Shown: positions 1-8,133 of the stretch, in pieces | Layout of the letters: each line of letters begins with the position of its first letter | Position numbering within the stretch: the first letter of the stretch is position 1 | Notes under the pieces: generated by a model | Seen by the model: only the letters and a program-made list of their open reading frames with translations | Database searches by the model: none | What the model was told of the DNA's origin: nothing | Assembly: GCA_026225055.1 (NCBI GenBank) | Contig: JAMFSA010000215.1 | Coordinates: 1 to 64,000, forward strand | Direction of reading: 5' to 3' | Length of the DNA stretch: 64,000 nucleotides | DNA from: Mucilaginibacter xinganensis | GTDB lineage: Bacteria > Bacteroidota > Bacteroidia > Sphingobacteriales > Sphingobacteriaceae | Program-made: the position numbers and the translations under genes

Positions 1-113
1 ATGGTTCCGTATTTTTCAACTGGCAGGCCCAGGTTTTGGGCATACCAGTCTTGCATTTTCTGCGGATCATCGCATTTAAAGAAGATGCCGCCTATACCGG
101 TTACTTTTTTCAT
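1..113 (-). CDS. VOC (glyoxalase-fold) family protein, N-terminal fragment
   Basis: The reverse strand reads an ATG start at 113 and an open frame that runs off the left edge of the window, so only about 37 residues are visible. The translation starts MKKVTGIGGIFFKCDDPQKM and continues with a DWYAQNLGLPV segment. This is the usual first beta-alpha unit of the vicinal oxygen chelate fold (a 'WYxxxLGL' signature). Many Bacteroidota carry such small cytosolic VOC proteins of unknown substrate. It is the last visible gene on this side and is co-directional with the deacetylase at 210-1004. Nothing more specific can be said from a fragment. Confidence 0.7.
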   Translation of the reverse strand, partial: MKKVTGIGGIFFKCDDPQKMQDWYAQNLGLPVEKYGT

Positions 114-209
114 GTATCTAATTTAAATAATTAAACTATATAAAACAGTTGATACTGAATATTTTATTAAATGGCGTGAGCCTGACACAGTGCTTATCAC
201 TAACTAACG

Positions 210-1004
210 TTAATTGGCTTTGCTGGCAGCTACCGCGTAATCCATCGCTTTTTGAAATGTGGTTATCCAGATTTCCTTTTTATTTTTCTTCAGATAATTG
301 ATCAATTCCCGATGAGCTTTGGTAGATGTGGTAATATAATCGCCGCCTACACCATGGATCATGAAAATACCCATGCCACCGCTTTTTTCCACGCGTTTCA
401 CAAAGTCTACCAGTTTTTCTCCCGGGGTATTATCCTCCAATCCATATGATGGGATCTTCATCAGGTTGAGGTGTTTAAAATCTGTGATCACACCATCATC
501 CACATCACCACCAATTCGCGCGTATTTTACCAGGCCGTATTTGCGTAACGAGTCTGAATAATCCTTGCCGTTATCTACAGTTGTTTCGGTACAGGGGTAG
601 GCAAAGGTATGGGTAGACTTGCCATCTATCGCAAACAGATAATTGTTCATGATCTCAACCTCACGCACTATGCCACCAAGTGTATAGGTTTCAGATGCAA
701 CGGGGTTATCATCGCTGCTGGAGCAGGGATGATAAATGGTATGGTTGCCCAGTTCAAAGCCTCTTTTGCTCAATGCCCGCCATTTGGGTATGGTTAGGCG
801 GTTAATGTCCCCTGTTAAAAAAAAGGTCGCTTTTAAACCTGCCGAATCCAGCTGCGGTACCGCAGTATTCAGTTGCGAATCCAGCGCATCATCATAAGTA
901 AGCACAATTACCGCCTTTTTATGATCGGGCCATTTTATTTTTTTTTGTGCCTGTACGTTAAAAGCTAACAGCAATAAAAGTAAGGTTAAGTATTTTATTT
1001 TCAT
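210..1004 (-). CDS. Secreted polysaccharide deacetylase (NodB domain, CE4)
   Basis: This 264-residue protein starts with a signal peptide of about 19 residues (a run of leucines ending NVQAQ). A NodB-homology domain follows. Motif 1 is TYDDA (D38, D39) and motif 2 is HTIYHP (H88, H92); together they form the Asp-His-His metal site of carbohydrate esterase family 4. FFLTG (residues 61-65) is the usual strand after motif 1. The family removes N- or O-acetyl groups from chitin-like, xylan or peptidoglycan substrates, and the substrate here cannot be read from sequence. It is divergent to the LacI-type gene at 1218. The palindrome at 1091-1100 lies between them, so joint control with the GH31 operon is plausible. 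Confidence 0.87.
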   Translation of the reverse strand: MKIKYLTLLLLLLAFNVQAQKKIKWPDHKKAVIVLTYDDALDSQLNTAVPQLDSAGLKATFFLTGDINRLTIPKWRALSKRGFELGNHTIYHPCSSSDDNPVASETYTLGGIVREVEIMNNYLFAIDGKSTHTFAYPCTETTVDNGKDYSDSLRKYGLVKYARIGGDVDDGVITDFKHLNLMKIPSYGLEDNTPGEKLVDFVKRVEKSGGMGIFMIHGVGGDYITTSTKAHRELINYLKKNKKEIWITTFQKAMDYAVAASKAN

Positions 1005-1090
1005 GCCCGGGCCGATTGGTTTTAGATGGAGAAATATAGTAAAGCTTTATATAAAAATGAACATTATTAATCAAAGTTTTCAGTACAAAT

Positions 1091-1100
1091 CAAACGTTTG
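1091..1100. promoter_or_regulatory. Putative LacI-family operator CAAACGTTTG (copy 1)
   Basis: A perfect 10-bp palindrome with a central CG, the usual symmetry of LacI/GalR operators. It lies in the divergent region between the deacetylase and the LacI gene. The extended form CAAACGTTTGCA recurs exactly at 2292-2303. Confidence 0.65.
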
Positions 1101-1127
1101 CATCATCATCAATAATATTGCAAAAAA

Positions 1128-1135
1128 TATATTTG
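1128..1135 (+). promoter_or_regulatory. Putative -7 box (TATATTTG) for the LacI gene
   Basis: TATATTTG matches the Bacteroidota sigma-ABfr -7 consensus TAnnTTTG and lies 82 bp ahead of the ATG at 1218. The operator at 1091-1100 sits about 27 bp upstream of it. The TTTG at 1097-1100 is a little too far away for a typical -33 box. Confidence 0.45.
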
Positions 1136-1217
1136 CAATGAATGATGAAGCCGAACTTTTGATTGATTGTTCGCATAAATTTTCATTAATTTAATATTTA
1201 AATTACTTTAGTAAATC

Positions 1218-2249
1218 ATGGTAAAGAAACCGACAACTATAAAGGAGATTGCTAAAGCGTTAAACATCTCAGTTTCTACCGTTTCCCGCGCGCTGCATGA
1301 TCACCCAAGCATTGGCCTGGTTACCAAAATGCGCATCAAGCAGCTGGCAAAGGAGCTAAACTATGAACCAAATCAAACCGCTATATTTTTCCAAAAAGGA
1401 AAATCATATAATATTGGTGTAATCCTGCCTGAACTTTCAGAAGCATTTTTTTCGACAGCGGTAAGTGGTATTGAAGATACCGCAAATAAAAGAAATTATA
1501 CCGTTCTGCTGGCACAATCACATGATAGTGAGGAAACAGAACGCAAGCTGGTGGCGAAAATGAAAAACCAGCGGGTTGATGGCATGCTAATTTCTGTCAC
1601 AAAAAACACATCAAGTTACGATCATTTTGAGGTTTTCAGAAAATCCAATATCCCGGTAGTATTTTTTGACAGGATCCCATCCTTACAAAACATCCACAGC
1701 GTAGCCTGTAACATGGAAACCGGCACCTTTGAGGCCGTAAGTTTCCTGTTAAAACGTGGTCACCGTGTAATAGGTATGATAAACGGCCCAACCACTTTAT
1801 ATGCCACCGGCGAACGCCGCGAAGGTTATATACAGGCGCTTATTAAAAACAGGTTGAAGTTTGATCCTTCATTACTGGTAAACTGCGACCTGACTGAAGC
1901 CGGAACCATCGGCGCTATGAAAGAGCTGCTCAGCAACAAAAGAAAGCCAACCGCCATTGTTACTTTTAATGATTATGTGGCGCTGTTTGCTATCCGTTAT
2001 GCTCGTTCACAAAACATCGCTATAAATGAGGAGCTTACCTTTGTAAGCTATGCCAATTTACCGCTCATTAATTACATGGATTACGTGCCCGTAGCTTCGG
2101 TGGAGCAATTCCCATACCTGCAGGGGCAAAAGGCGACCGATATCCTGATCGACCTCCTTAATAACCCTGTTAAGGATGATGCCAAACAGGCGTATTACAA
2201 TATAACTGTGGAATCACAATTAGTGATTAACGAGAAACCCACAATTTAA
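1218..2249 (+). CDS. LacI/GalR-family transcriptional regulator
   Basis: This 343-residue protein has the N-terminal LacI helix-turn-helix (about residues 5-55: TIKEIAKALNISVSTVSRAL, then hinge helix QLAKELNYEPN). A periplasmic-binding-protein-like effector domain follows (NIGVILPELSEAFFSTAVSG from about residue 62 to the end). Length and domain order are typical. Identical CAAACGTTTG palindromes lie before and after the gene, one facing its own promoter and the deacetylase and one facing the GH31 operon. It is therefore likely to control itself and both neighbours. The effector is presumably a sugar released by the GH31 enzyme, which is an inference. Confidence 0.93.
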   Translation: MVKKPTTIKEIAKALNISVSTVSRALHDHPSIGLVTKMRIKQLAKELNYEPNQTAIFFQKGKSYNIGVILPELSEAFFSTAVSGIEDTANKRNYTVLLAQSHDSEETERKLVAKMKNQRVDGMLISVTKNTSSYDHFEVFRKSNIPVVFFDRIPSLQNIHSVACNMETGTFEAVSFLLKRGHRVIGMINGPTTLYATGERREGYIQALIKNRLKFDPSLLVNCDLTEAGTIGAMKELLSNKRKPTAIVTFNDYVALFAIRYARSQNIAINEELTFVSYANLPLINYMDYVPVASVEQFPYLQGQKATDILIDLLNNPVKDDAKQAYYNITVESQLVINEKPTI

Positions 2250-2291
2250 TACCGCTATTTATCCTCTTTGTTTTGTCAGTATAATTTTAGA

Positions 2292-2301
2292 CAAACGTTT
2301 G
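2292..2301. promoter_or_regulatory. Putative LacI-family operator CAAACGTTTG (copy 2)
   Basis: Identical 10-bp palindrome to the one at 1091-1100, again followed by CA. It lies in the 167-bp gap between the LacI gene and the GH31 operon, 115 bp before the GH31 start codon, where it could cover the operon promoter. Confidence 0.65.
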
Positions 2302-2416
2302 CACACTTTTTTGGCGTTTTAATTAATTACGTTTGGATTAAGAACCTAAACATATCTCCCTGTATCTGATAGGAATACGCTTAGTTCCAACAATAATTAA
2401 TTGTAAATACCAACAA

Positions 2417-5400
2417 ATGAAAAAACTGGTACTGCTTCTTATCTCTATTATTTCGGTTACAACCTTAAAAGCTCAGGTAGGCGCTAAAAATGCCAAAGTG
2501 TTTTGGAAGGAAGATTTTAACGCAAGCGCGGGTAAACTGCCCGGCGGCTGGAAGAATGTGGATATGAGCAATACCAATGGTGTAGAGTGGATTGTGACAG
2601 ATCAGCCTTACCCCGGTTCGTATCAATATCAACAACAGGCACCGCCGATAGCATCAAAAAGCCGCGGGTTTTACCTGCAATTTCAGCCGGGATATATGGT
2701 TGATGAGGATCAACCGAGCTGGGTTAAAAAGAAACAATATCCCGATGCCTGGGTTCAAACCAGTAGTATCAATTGCTCATCGCATTCATCGGTGATACTG
2801 CGTTTTCAGCAAACTTTCCGTTATAATGATTTTAACGCGGCAACTGGCGCAGGCCTATATATAGGTGTAAGTGCCGACAGCCTGCACTGGACCGATTTTG
2901 ATGTAAAAAACAATCTGCCCGCTGCTACCGATATGTTCAACCCCATAAACCAGGAAGTGAACATCAGTAAGGTAGCAGCTAATCAGCCTAAAGTATTTAT
3001 CCGCTTTTACTGGAGAGGGTATTACAGCTGGTATTGGATGATCGACGATATCTCCCTCGCCGAAGGCTACAAGAAAGACATCGCCATAACCAACCTAACT
3101 TCCAACAGCGAAAACGATAATACTTTTACCCATAACGATGTATTGGCATTAAGCCTGAAGAATACAGGTATCGAGCCAATCAAACAGGATTTTAAAGTTA
3201 CCTGCTTAATAGATAATAAACAGACGCTGACAACAACAGTTGCTGCGAGCGTACATCCGATCAATCCAGGTGAAGAGATCAGCGTGAAATTCCCTGCTGT
3301 CGACCTGTTAACAAGGCCATTGCATAGCTTATCATTTGCAGTTAAGCTGGATGGTGACGAGAATGCGGATAATGACCACCTCGAACAAAAAGTATATGCC
3401 AAAGAATCATACGTAGGTAATTTAACCGGGTTTAAGGCTGATAAAAATGAGTTCGACTTGTCGGCAGGTATCTCAAAAGCTAAGGTTATATTTTATACGG
3501 ATGATATATTCAGGATCTGGCTGGCACCGGATGGGGAGTTTACCAACCCGGCAGGTAATGATATTGTAGAAAATTTTGCTGTTAAAAATCCGCAGGTAAA
3601 AGCTATTGATAAAGGGACTTACTACCAGTTGAAAAGTAAGGAATGTGTACTCCGTGTTTACAAACAGCCTTTGCATTTTGCCTTATACGATGCCACCGAT
3701 ACCCATAAGGTATGGGCCGAAACCAAACCGATAAGCTTTGGTGCCAAAACATCGCAAACTATGGACAGGCAGCCAAGCGAATACTTTTATGGCTGCGGTA
3801 TGCAGAACGGCTATTTCTCGCACAGGGATAAGGATATTTTGATTGAAAAAGGCAATGGCTGGGACGATGGCGGCAGGGCTAACCCGGCACCGTTTTATAT
3901 GTCGACAGCCGGATATGGTGTTTTCAGAAATACTTTTGATGTGGGTGTATATTCTTTCAAACAAAATCTGAAGTTCACCCATAATGAGAATAGGTTTGAT
4001 GCTTTTTATTTCTACGGGCCATCATTAAAGAAAATACTTAACGGTTACACTCAAATCACGGGCCGGCCGTTTTTAATGCCGCGCTGGGCACTTAGTTTGG
4101 GCGATGCCAATTGCTATAATCGCGGTACCAAAGGCTACGATACCAAGAACTACACCGGTAGCGGTATAAATGGTACCACGCCCGATGTTATTCAGCTGGT
4201 GGCTGATAAATATGTGCAGAACAACATGCCGCGCGGCTGGATACTGCCTAACGATGGCTACGGCTGCGGTTATGTAAAGTTAGATTCAACCGTTGCTGAA
4301 CTGCATAAGCGAGGCTTTTACACCGGCTTGTGGACGGAGAACGGCATCGATAAAATAGCAAGGGAGGTTGGCCAGTCGGGCACACGCTTATGTAAGCTGG
4401 ATGTGGCATGGGTTGGTCCGGGATATAAATTTGCTTTGGATGGCTGCAAGGCTGCTTATAATGGTATTGAGAACAACAGTAACGCGCGTGGCTTTATATG
4501 GAGCGTAATGGGCTGGGCAGGTACGCAAAAATATTCAACGGTTTGGAGCGGGGATCAATCGGGCAACTGGGAATATATCCGGTTCCACATCCCAACGGTG
4601 ATCGGCTCCGGTTTATCGGCATTTAACGCGGCTACTGGTGATGTTGACGGGATCTTCAGGGGCAGTGATTCCACTTATGTGCGCGATCTGCAATGGAAGT
4701 GCTTTACACCTGTATTTATGGTGATGAGCGGCTGGGCAAAAAAGGATAAACAACCTTATATTTACGGCGAACCTTACACAAGTATCAACCGCAAGTACCT
4801 CGATCTGAAAATGCGCCTTACGCCTTATATGTATACTTATTGCGCCCAGGCACATGAAACCGGCGTGCCTACTTCAAGGGCAATGGTGCTGGAATTTCCT
4901 CATGACCCTGTTACCTGGGGCAAACAAACCCAATACCAGTTCATGAACGGCGAATCGTTTTTAGTGGCCCCGGTTTACAAGAGCCAGGCTAAACGTGACA
5001 GCATCTACCTGCCAAAAGGTACCTGGTACGATTACTGGGACGGCAAGGCTTACACCGGTAATACCTGGCTAAACAATTACCCTGCACCGCTGGATAAACT
5101 GCCCCTGTTTGTAAAACAAGGTGCCATTATCCCGATGTATCCTGCCATGAATTACGATGGTGAAAAGAAAGCCGACAGCTTAACGCTGGAGATCTATCCA
5201 TACAAAACATCATCTTTTAATTTATACGAAGATGATGGCCTTACCCGCGATTACCGCATGGGCGCTTATGCCAAAACTTTGATAGAGGTTGCTGCCGCGA
5301 ATGATATACAGGTAAGCATACACGCTGCTGTGGGTACTTACATCGGCAAATATCTGCAAAGGGTTTACCTGTTGGATGTGCACCAGGCTGCGACACCAAA

Positions 5401-5569
5401 AGCGGTTGCTGTTAACGGTGAAATGGTGAAGGTGTATGCCTCGGCAGAGGAATTCAATAAGGCTAAAACAGGCTGTTATTTTAACCCCAATGATAAAAAA
5501 GGAATTATCCATATAAAAACAAGCTGGTTAAAAACAGATAAAGACCAGCTTATAAAAATTACCAACTGA
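2417..5569 (+). CDS. Secreted multidomain GH31 glycoside hydrolase
   Basis: This 1050-residue exported protein has a signal peptide of about 19 residues ending LKAQ. An N-terminal MAM/jelly-roll-like domain (about 25-215) and a CARDB/FN-like beta domain (about 220-330) precede the GH31 beta-sandwich and barrel (about 340-860). Two beta-rich C-terminal domains end it. Barrel signatures include RPFLMPRWALSLGDANCYNR and NMPRGWILPNDGYGCGY. In KLDVAWVG the Asp occupies the usual GH31 nucleophile strand. In WSGDQSGNWEYIR the Asp is the probable acid/base. The family hydrolyses alpha-glucosides, alpha-xylosides or alpha-galactosides. The KLDVAW motif differs from the common DMNE form, so the substrate is uncertain; an alpha-galactosidase-type GH31, as known from Pedobacter, is one option. 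First gene of an operon with the kinase 12 bp downstream. Confidence 0.88.
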   Translation: MKKLVLLLISIISVTTLKAQVGAKNAKVFWKEDFNASAGKLPGGWKNVDMSNTNGVEWIVTDQPYPGSYQYQQQAPPIASKSRGFYLQFQPGYMVDEDQPSWVKKKQYPDAWVQTSSINCSSHSSVILRFQQTFRYNDFNAATGAGLYIGVSADSLHWTDFDVKNNLPAATDMFNPINQEVNISKVAANQPKVFIRFYWRGYYSWYWMIDDISLAEGYKKDIAITNLTSNSENDNTFTHNDVLALSLKNTGIEPIKQDFKVTCLIDNKQTLTTTVAASVHPINPGEEISVKFPAVDLLTRPLHSLSFAVKLDGDENADNDHLEQKVYAKESYVGNLTGFKADKNEFDLSAGISKAKVIFYTDDIFRIWLAPDGEFTNPAGNDIVENFAVKNPQVKAIDKGTYYQLKSKECVLRVYKQPLHFALYDATDTHKVWAETKPISFGAKTSQTMDRQPSEYFYGCGMQNGYFSHRDKDILIEKGNGWDDGGRANPAPFYMSTAGYGVFRNTFDVGVYSFKQNLKFTHNENRFDAFYFYGPSLKKILNGYTQITGRPFLMPRWALSLGDANCYNRGTKGYDTKNYTGSGINGTTPDVIQLVADKYVQNNMPRGWILPNDGYGCGYVKLDSTVAELHKRGFYTGLWTENGIDKIAREVGQSGTRLCKLDVAWVGPGYKFALDGCKAAYNGIENNSNARGFIWSVMGWAGTQKYSTVWSGDQSGNWEYIRFHIPTVIGSGLSAFNAATGDVDGIFRGSDSTYVRDLQWKCFTPVFMVMSGWAKKDKQPYIYGEPYTSINRKYLDLKMRLTPYMYTYCAQAHETGVPTSRAMVLEFPHDPVTWGKQTQYQFMNGESFLVAPVYKSQAKRDSIYLPKGTWYDYWDGKAYTGNTWLNNYPAPLDKLPLFVKQGAIIPMYPAMNYDGEKKADSLTLEIYPYKTSSFNLYEDDGLTRDYRMGAYAKTLIEVAAANDIQVSIHAAVGTYIGKYLQRVYLLDVHQAATPKAVAVNGEMVKVYASAEEFNKAKTGCYFNPNDKKGIIHIKTSWLKTDKDQLIKITN

Positions 5570-5581
5570 TACCCGGAAAGC

Positions 5582-6652
5582 ATGCTTGAAAAAATATTAC
5601 AAAGCTTTGGTTTGAATGGATCTGATTACCAGGTGCAGTTTTTTGGGTCGGGATTGATCAACCATACATTTAAGGTATCGGGCAGGGGCGAGGTGTATAT
5701 TTTGCAGCAGATCAATAGCGATGTTTTTAAATCGCCGCAGGATATAGTTAATAATTTAACGCTGATACAAGAGTACTTGAATAAGCTATATCCTGATTAC
5801 CTGTTCGTAGGGCCAATGCCAACTTTAACAGATGAATTTTTAGTTGAATCGGATGGCGGGAAATATTACCGGTTGTTCCCTTTTATAAAGGGATCGCAAA
5901 CTATCAACTTTATCAGTAACGAGAAGCAGGCTTTTGAGGCGGCAAAGCAGTTCGGTAAATTTACTTATTTGCTTAAGGACTTTGATCCGGGCCTGCTTAA
6001 ATATACTTTAACCGATTTTCATAACCTTGAACTCCGGTTTCAGCAGTTTGAAGCAGCGGCTAAAGGTGCAAGCATCGAAAGGACCGAAGAGGCATCTGCA
6101 GAAATAAAAGAAGTTTATAAGCATAATAGTATCCTGCAAACCTATAGAACTATCCTTACTAATAAGGAAGTACCAGTAAGGGTTATCCATCATGATACCA
6201 AGATCAGCAACGTGTTGTTTGATGAGCAGCAGAATGGCTTATGTGTTATTGACCTGGATACTGTAATGCCCGGCTATTTTTTCAGCGATGTAGGCGATAT
6301 GATGCGTACCTATCTTTCGCCTGCTAATGAGGAGGAAACAGACTTTTCAAAGATCCACATTCGCGAGGCTGTTTTTAGTGCGATCTGCAAGGGGTATTTA
6401 TCAGAAATGGGCAGTATATTTACCGGAAAAGAAAAGCAGTACTTTGTGTTTTCGGGCGAGTTTATGATCTATATGCAGGCCGTCCGGTTTTTAACAGATT
6501 ATTTGAATAACGATATTTATTACGGAGCCAAATATCTGGGGCATAACTTAAACCGAGCAAAAAATCAGTTTAAGCTGCTGAATGAATATATAAGGAACGA
6601 AGGGAAATTCAAAAAGCTGATAGCGCAAGCAGAAACTGAGTCTTTTAGCTAA
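5582..6652 (+). CDS. APH/choline-kinase-fold sugar kinase (N-acetylhexosamine 1-kinase-like)
   Basis: A 356-residue cytosolic protein without a signal peptide. The kinase catalytic loop is VIHHDTKISNVLF (D205, N210) and the metal motif is VIDLDTVMPG (D224, D226) followed by FSDVGDMMR. These motifs, especially DLDTVMPG, are characteristic of the NahK-type branch of the aminoglycoside phosphotransferase superfamily. NahK phosphorylates the anomeric hydroxyl of GlcNAc/GalNAc. It starts 12 bp after the GH31 gene and 6 bp before the CBM9-like gene, so co-transcription is very likely. Its inferred role is to phosphorylate the monosaccharide freed by GH31. The exact sugar is not readable from sequence. 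Confidence 0.8.
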   Translation: MLEKILQSFGLNGSDYQVQFFGSGLINHTFKVSGRGEVYILQQINSDVFKSPQDIVNNLTLIQEYLNKLYPDYLFVGPMPTLTDEFLVESDGGKYYRLFPFIKGSQTINFISNEKQAFEAAKQFGKFTYLLKDFDPGLLKYTLTDFHNLELRFQQFEAAAKGASIERTEEASAEIKEVYKHNSILQTYRTILTNKEVPVRVIHHDTKISNVLFDEQQNGLCVIDLDTVMPGYFFSDVGDMMRTYLSPANEEETDFSKIHIREAVFSAICKGYLSEMGSIFTGKEKQYFVFSGEFMIYMQAVRFLTDYLNNDIYYGAKYLGHNLNRAKNQFKLLNEYIRNEGKFKKLIAQAETESFS

Positions 6653-6658
6653 TATGAT

Positions 6659-7297
6659 ATGAATACACTCAACGTACCTTATATTTCAACAGCTTTATAC
6701 AATACTTCAACAGATGACCTGTCCGGTATATTTTCATTTATTGAACCCAATAAGCTAGAAAACGAACCCTGGTTTAACGGGGTGGTTAAACCTGAGGTGA
6801 CATTTAGGATAGCTTATGGCGATGACGCACTGTTTTTAAAGTTTGATGTAAAAGAGAAATATTTTAGGGCTGTTCATAAGGAAATAAACGATACAGTGTA
6901 TGAAGACACCTGCGTAGAGTTTTTTATCGGCTTTGAAGAAGGCGAGGCATACTATAACTTCGAGTTTAATGCCCTGGGCACACCATTAGCAGGCTATGGC
7001 AAAGGGAAAGAAAGGATCTGGACTGATCCATTGCTGGTGACCACCATAAAAAGGGCAGGGATAATTAAGATAGTTGAAAATGATGAGTTGCCTTACCAGT
7101 GGGAATTAACCGTTGTTATTCCTTTTACGGCATTCTACAATCACTCAATTACAACCTTACAAGGCATTAAAGCCCGGGGGAATTTTTATAAGTGTGGTGA
7201 TGAATTACCCGAGCCGCATTTTTTTAGCTGGAGTAATATTATAGCAATAGAACCAAACTTTCACTTGCCCCAATACTTCGGAGAACTGAACTTCTAA
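6659..7297 (+). CDS. CBM9-like carbohydrate-binding protein, no signal peptide
   Basis: This 212-residue protein resembles the CBM9/DOMON-type beta-sandwich family. The signs are a PWFNGVVKPEVTFRIAYGDD start, a VYEDTCVEFFIGF core (the ED-x-CVEFF signature of these proteins) and a C-terminal NFYKCGDELPEPHFFSWSN segment. In sugar operons such proteins bind glycans, and stand-alone copies are commonly annotated only as carbohydrate-binding family 9-like. No signal peptide or lipobox is visible, which is odd for a glycan binder and may point to a cytosolic role. It is the last gene of the GH31-kinase operon. Confidence 0.72.
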   Translation: MNTLNVPYISTALYNTSTDDLSGIFSFIEPNKLENEPWFNGVVKPEVTFRIAYGDDALFLKFDVKEKYFRAVHKEINDTVYEDTCVEFFIGFEEGEAYYNFEFNALGTPLAGYGKGKERIWTDPLLVTTIKRAGIIKIVENDELPYQWELTVVIPFTAFYNHSITTLQGIKARGNFYKCGDELPEPHFFSWSNIIAIEPNFHLPQYFGELNF

Positions 7298-7383
7298 TAA
7301 AATAGAAAACCAAGCAAGCAGCTAACCAAAGTTAAATGCCTGGCCTGGATTTACAGTATTGTAGTATAATAATGAGGGTGAAA

Positions 7384-7824
7384 CTAGTCTGGCAATGTTC
7401 TGCCATCTGCTGCGTCTGATGCGGCTGGCTGTGCTTTTGGTTTTTTTGCTGCTGCTGCCGCTTTAGTTTTGGCAGCAACTACTTTAGCTGCCGGTTTTGG
7501 TGTTACCAGTGCAGGCGCTTTAGCAGTATCTTTTTTGGGAGCAGCTGTTTTGTCAGCTTTATCCGCTTTGGGTGCCTTTTCAGCTTTAGGAGCTTTTTCA
7601 GTTTTAACTTTCTCTGTTACAGTGGCAACTTCAAATTTAATTTCGCTTGCAATTTTCCTGGCTAATTTTTTAGAACCTTTTTTAATCTCTTTAGCTAATT
7701 TTTTAGAGCCTTCGCCTATTTTGCCGGTCACTTCATTAAGGTCGGTTACCAGGCGTAATTTAATATCGGTAATCGCTTGTTTACGTGCAGATTTTACTAA
7801 CGATTTCTGTTTATTGTTCTTCAT
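7384..7824 (-). CDS. Basic Ala/Lys/Pro-rich protein, histone H1-like tail
   Basis: Starting from the ATG at 7824 this is 146 residues; an upstream TTG would add 8 residues but is less likely. The N-terminal 70 residues are a lysine-rich amphipathic stretch (KSARKQAITDIKLRLV, then two similar GSKKLAKEIK / GSKKLARKIA repeats). The rest is low-complexity Lys-Ala-Pro (APKAEKAPKADKADK and onward), like the tails of bacterial histone H1-like and AlgP-like DNA-compacting proteins. A nucleoid or nucleic-acid-binding role is inferred only from composition. It converges with the CBM9-like gene. The 3' end has long GC-rich alanine codon runs unlike its neighbours. Confidence 0.75.
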   Translation of the reverse strand: MKNNKQKSLVKSARKQAITDIKLRLVTDLNEVTGKIGEGSKKLAKEIKKGSKKLARKIASEIKFEVATVTEKVKTEKAPKAEKAPKADKADKTAAPKKDTAKAPALVTPKPAAKVVAAKTKAAAAAKKPKAQPAASDAADGRTLPD

Positions 7825-8008
7825 ATTATTTGATAAGTATCTGTGCAAAAGTATGTTATTTGCAAGTTAATTCAATATTATCATTATGTTAACTGTTTTT
7901 TGAAATTTAACACAGCTTATTGTTTACAACGATAAGGAATATTAAAAGTTTTGATATGAAATGAATGTCAAAACCTTTAATAGACTGAAATGCATGTTTT
8001 ATATGTCG

Positions 8009-8122
8009 ACTCACCCGACACCGCTGCGCTTGTCGACCTCTCTCTGAGGTTAAAGAAAAAAAATCCCTCTTTATGCGCAGCATAGAGAGGGATGTCGAGC
8101 GAAGGAAAGACAGGGTGAGTCA
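8009..8122. repeat. Palindromic intergenic repeat, GACTCACCC...GGGTGAGTC family (copy 1)
   Basis: Starts GACTCACCCGACACCGCTGC and ends with the complementary GGGTGAGTCA. Inside are TGTCGACCTCTCTC and an AGAGAGGGATGTCGAGCG arm. The same layout recurs at 19691-19827 and as two half-copies at 35613-35776. It ends 11 bp after the stop of the hydroxylase gene and may also act as its terminator. Confidence 0.75.
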
Positions 8123-8133
8123 AATTATCCCGT

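Noticed and set aside
7825..7848. Upstream TTG start for the Lys/Ala-rich protein
   Set aside because: The ATG at 7824 gives a normal basic N-terminus. The extra eight residues are unsupported.
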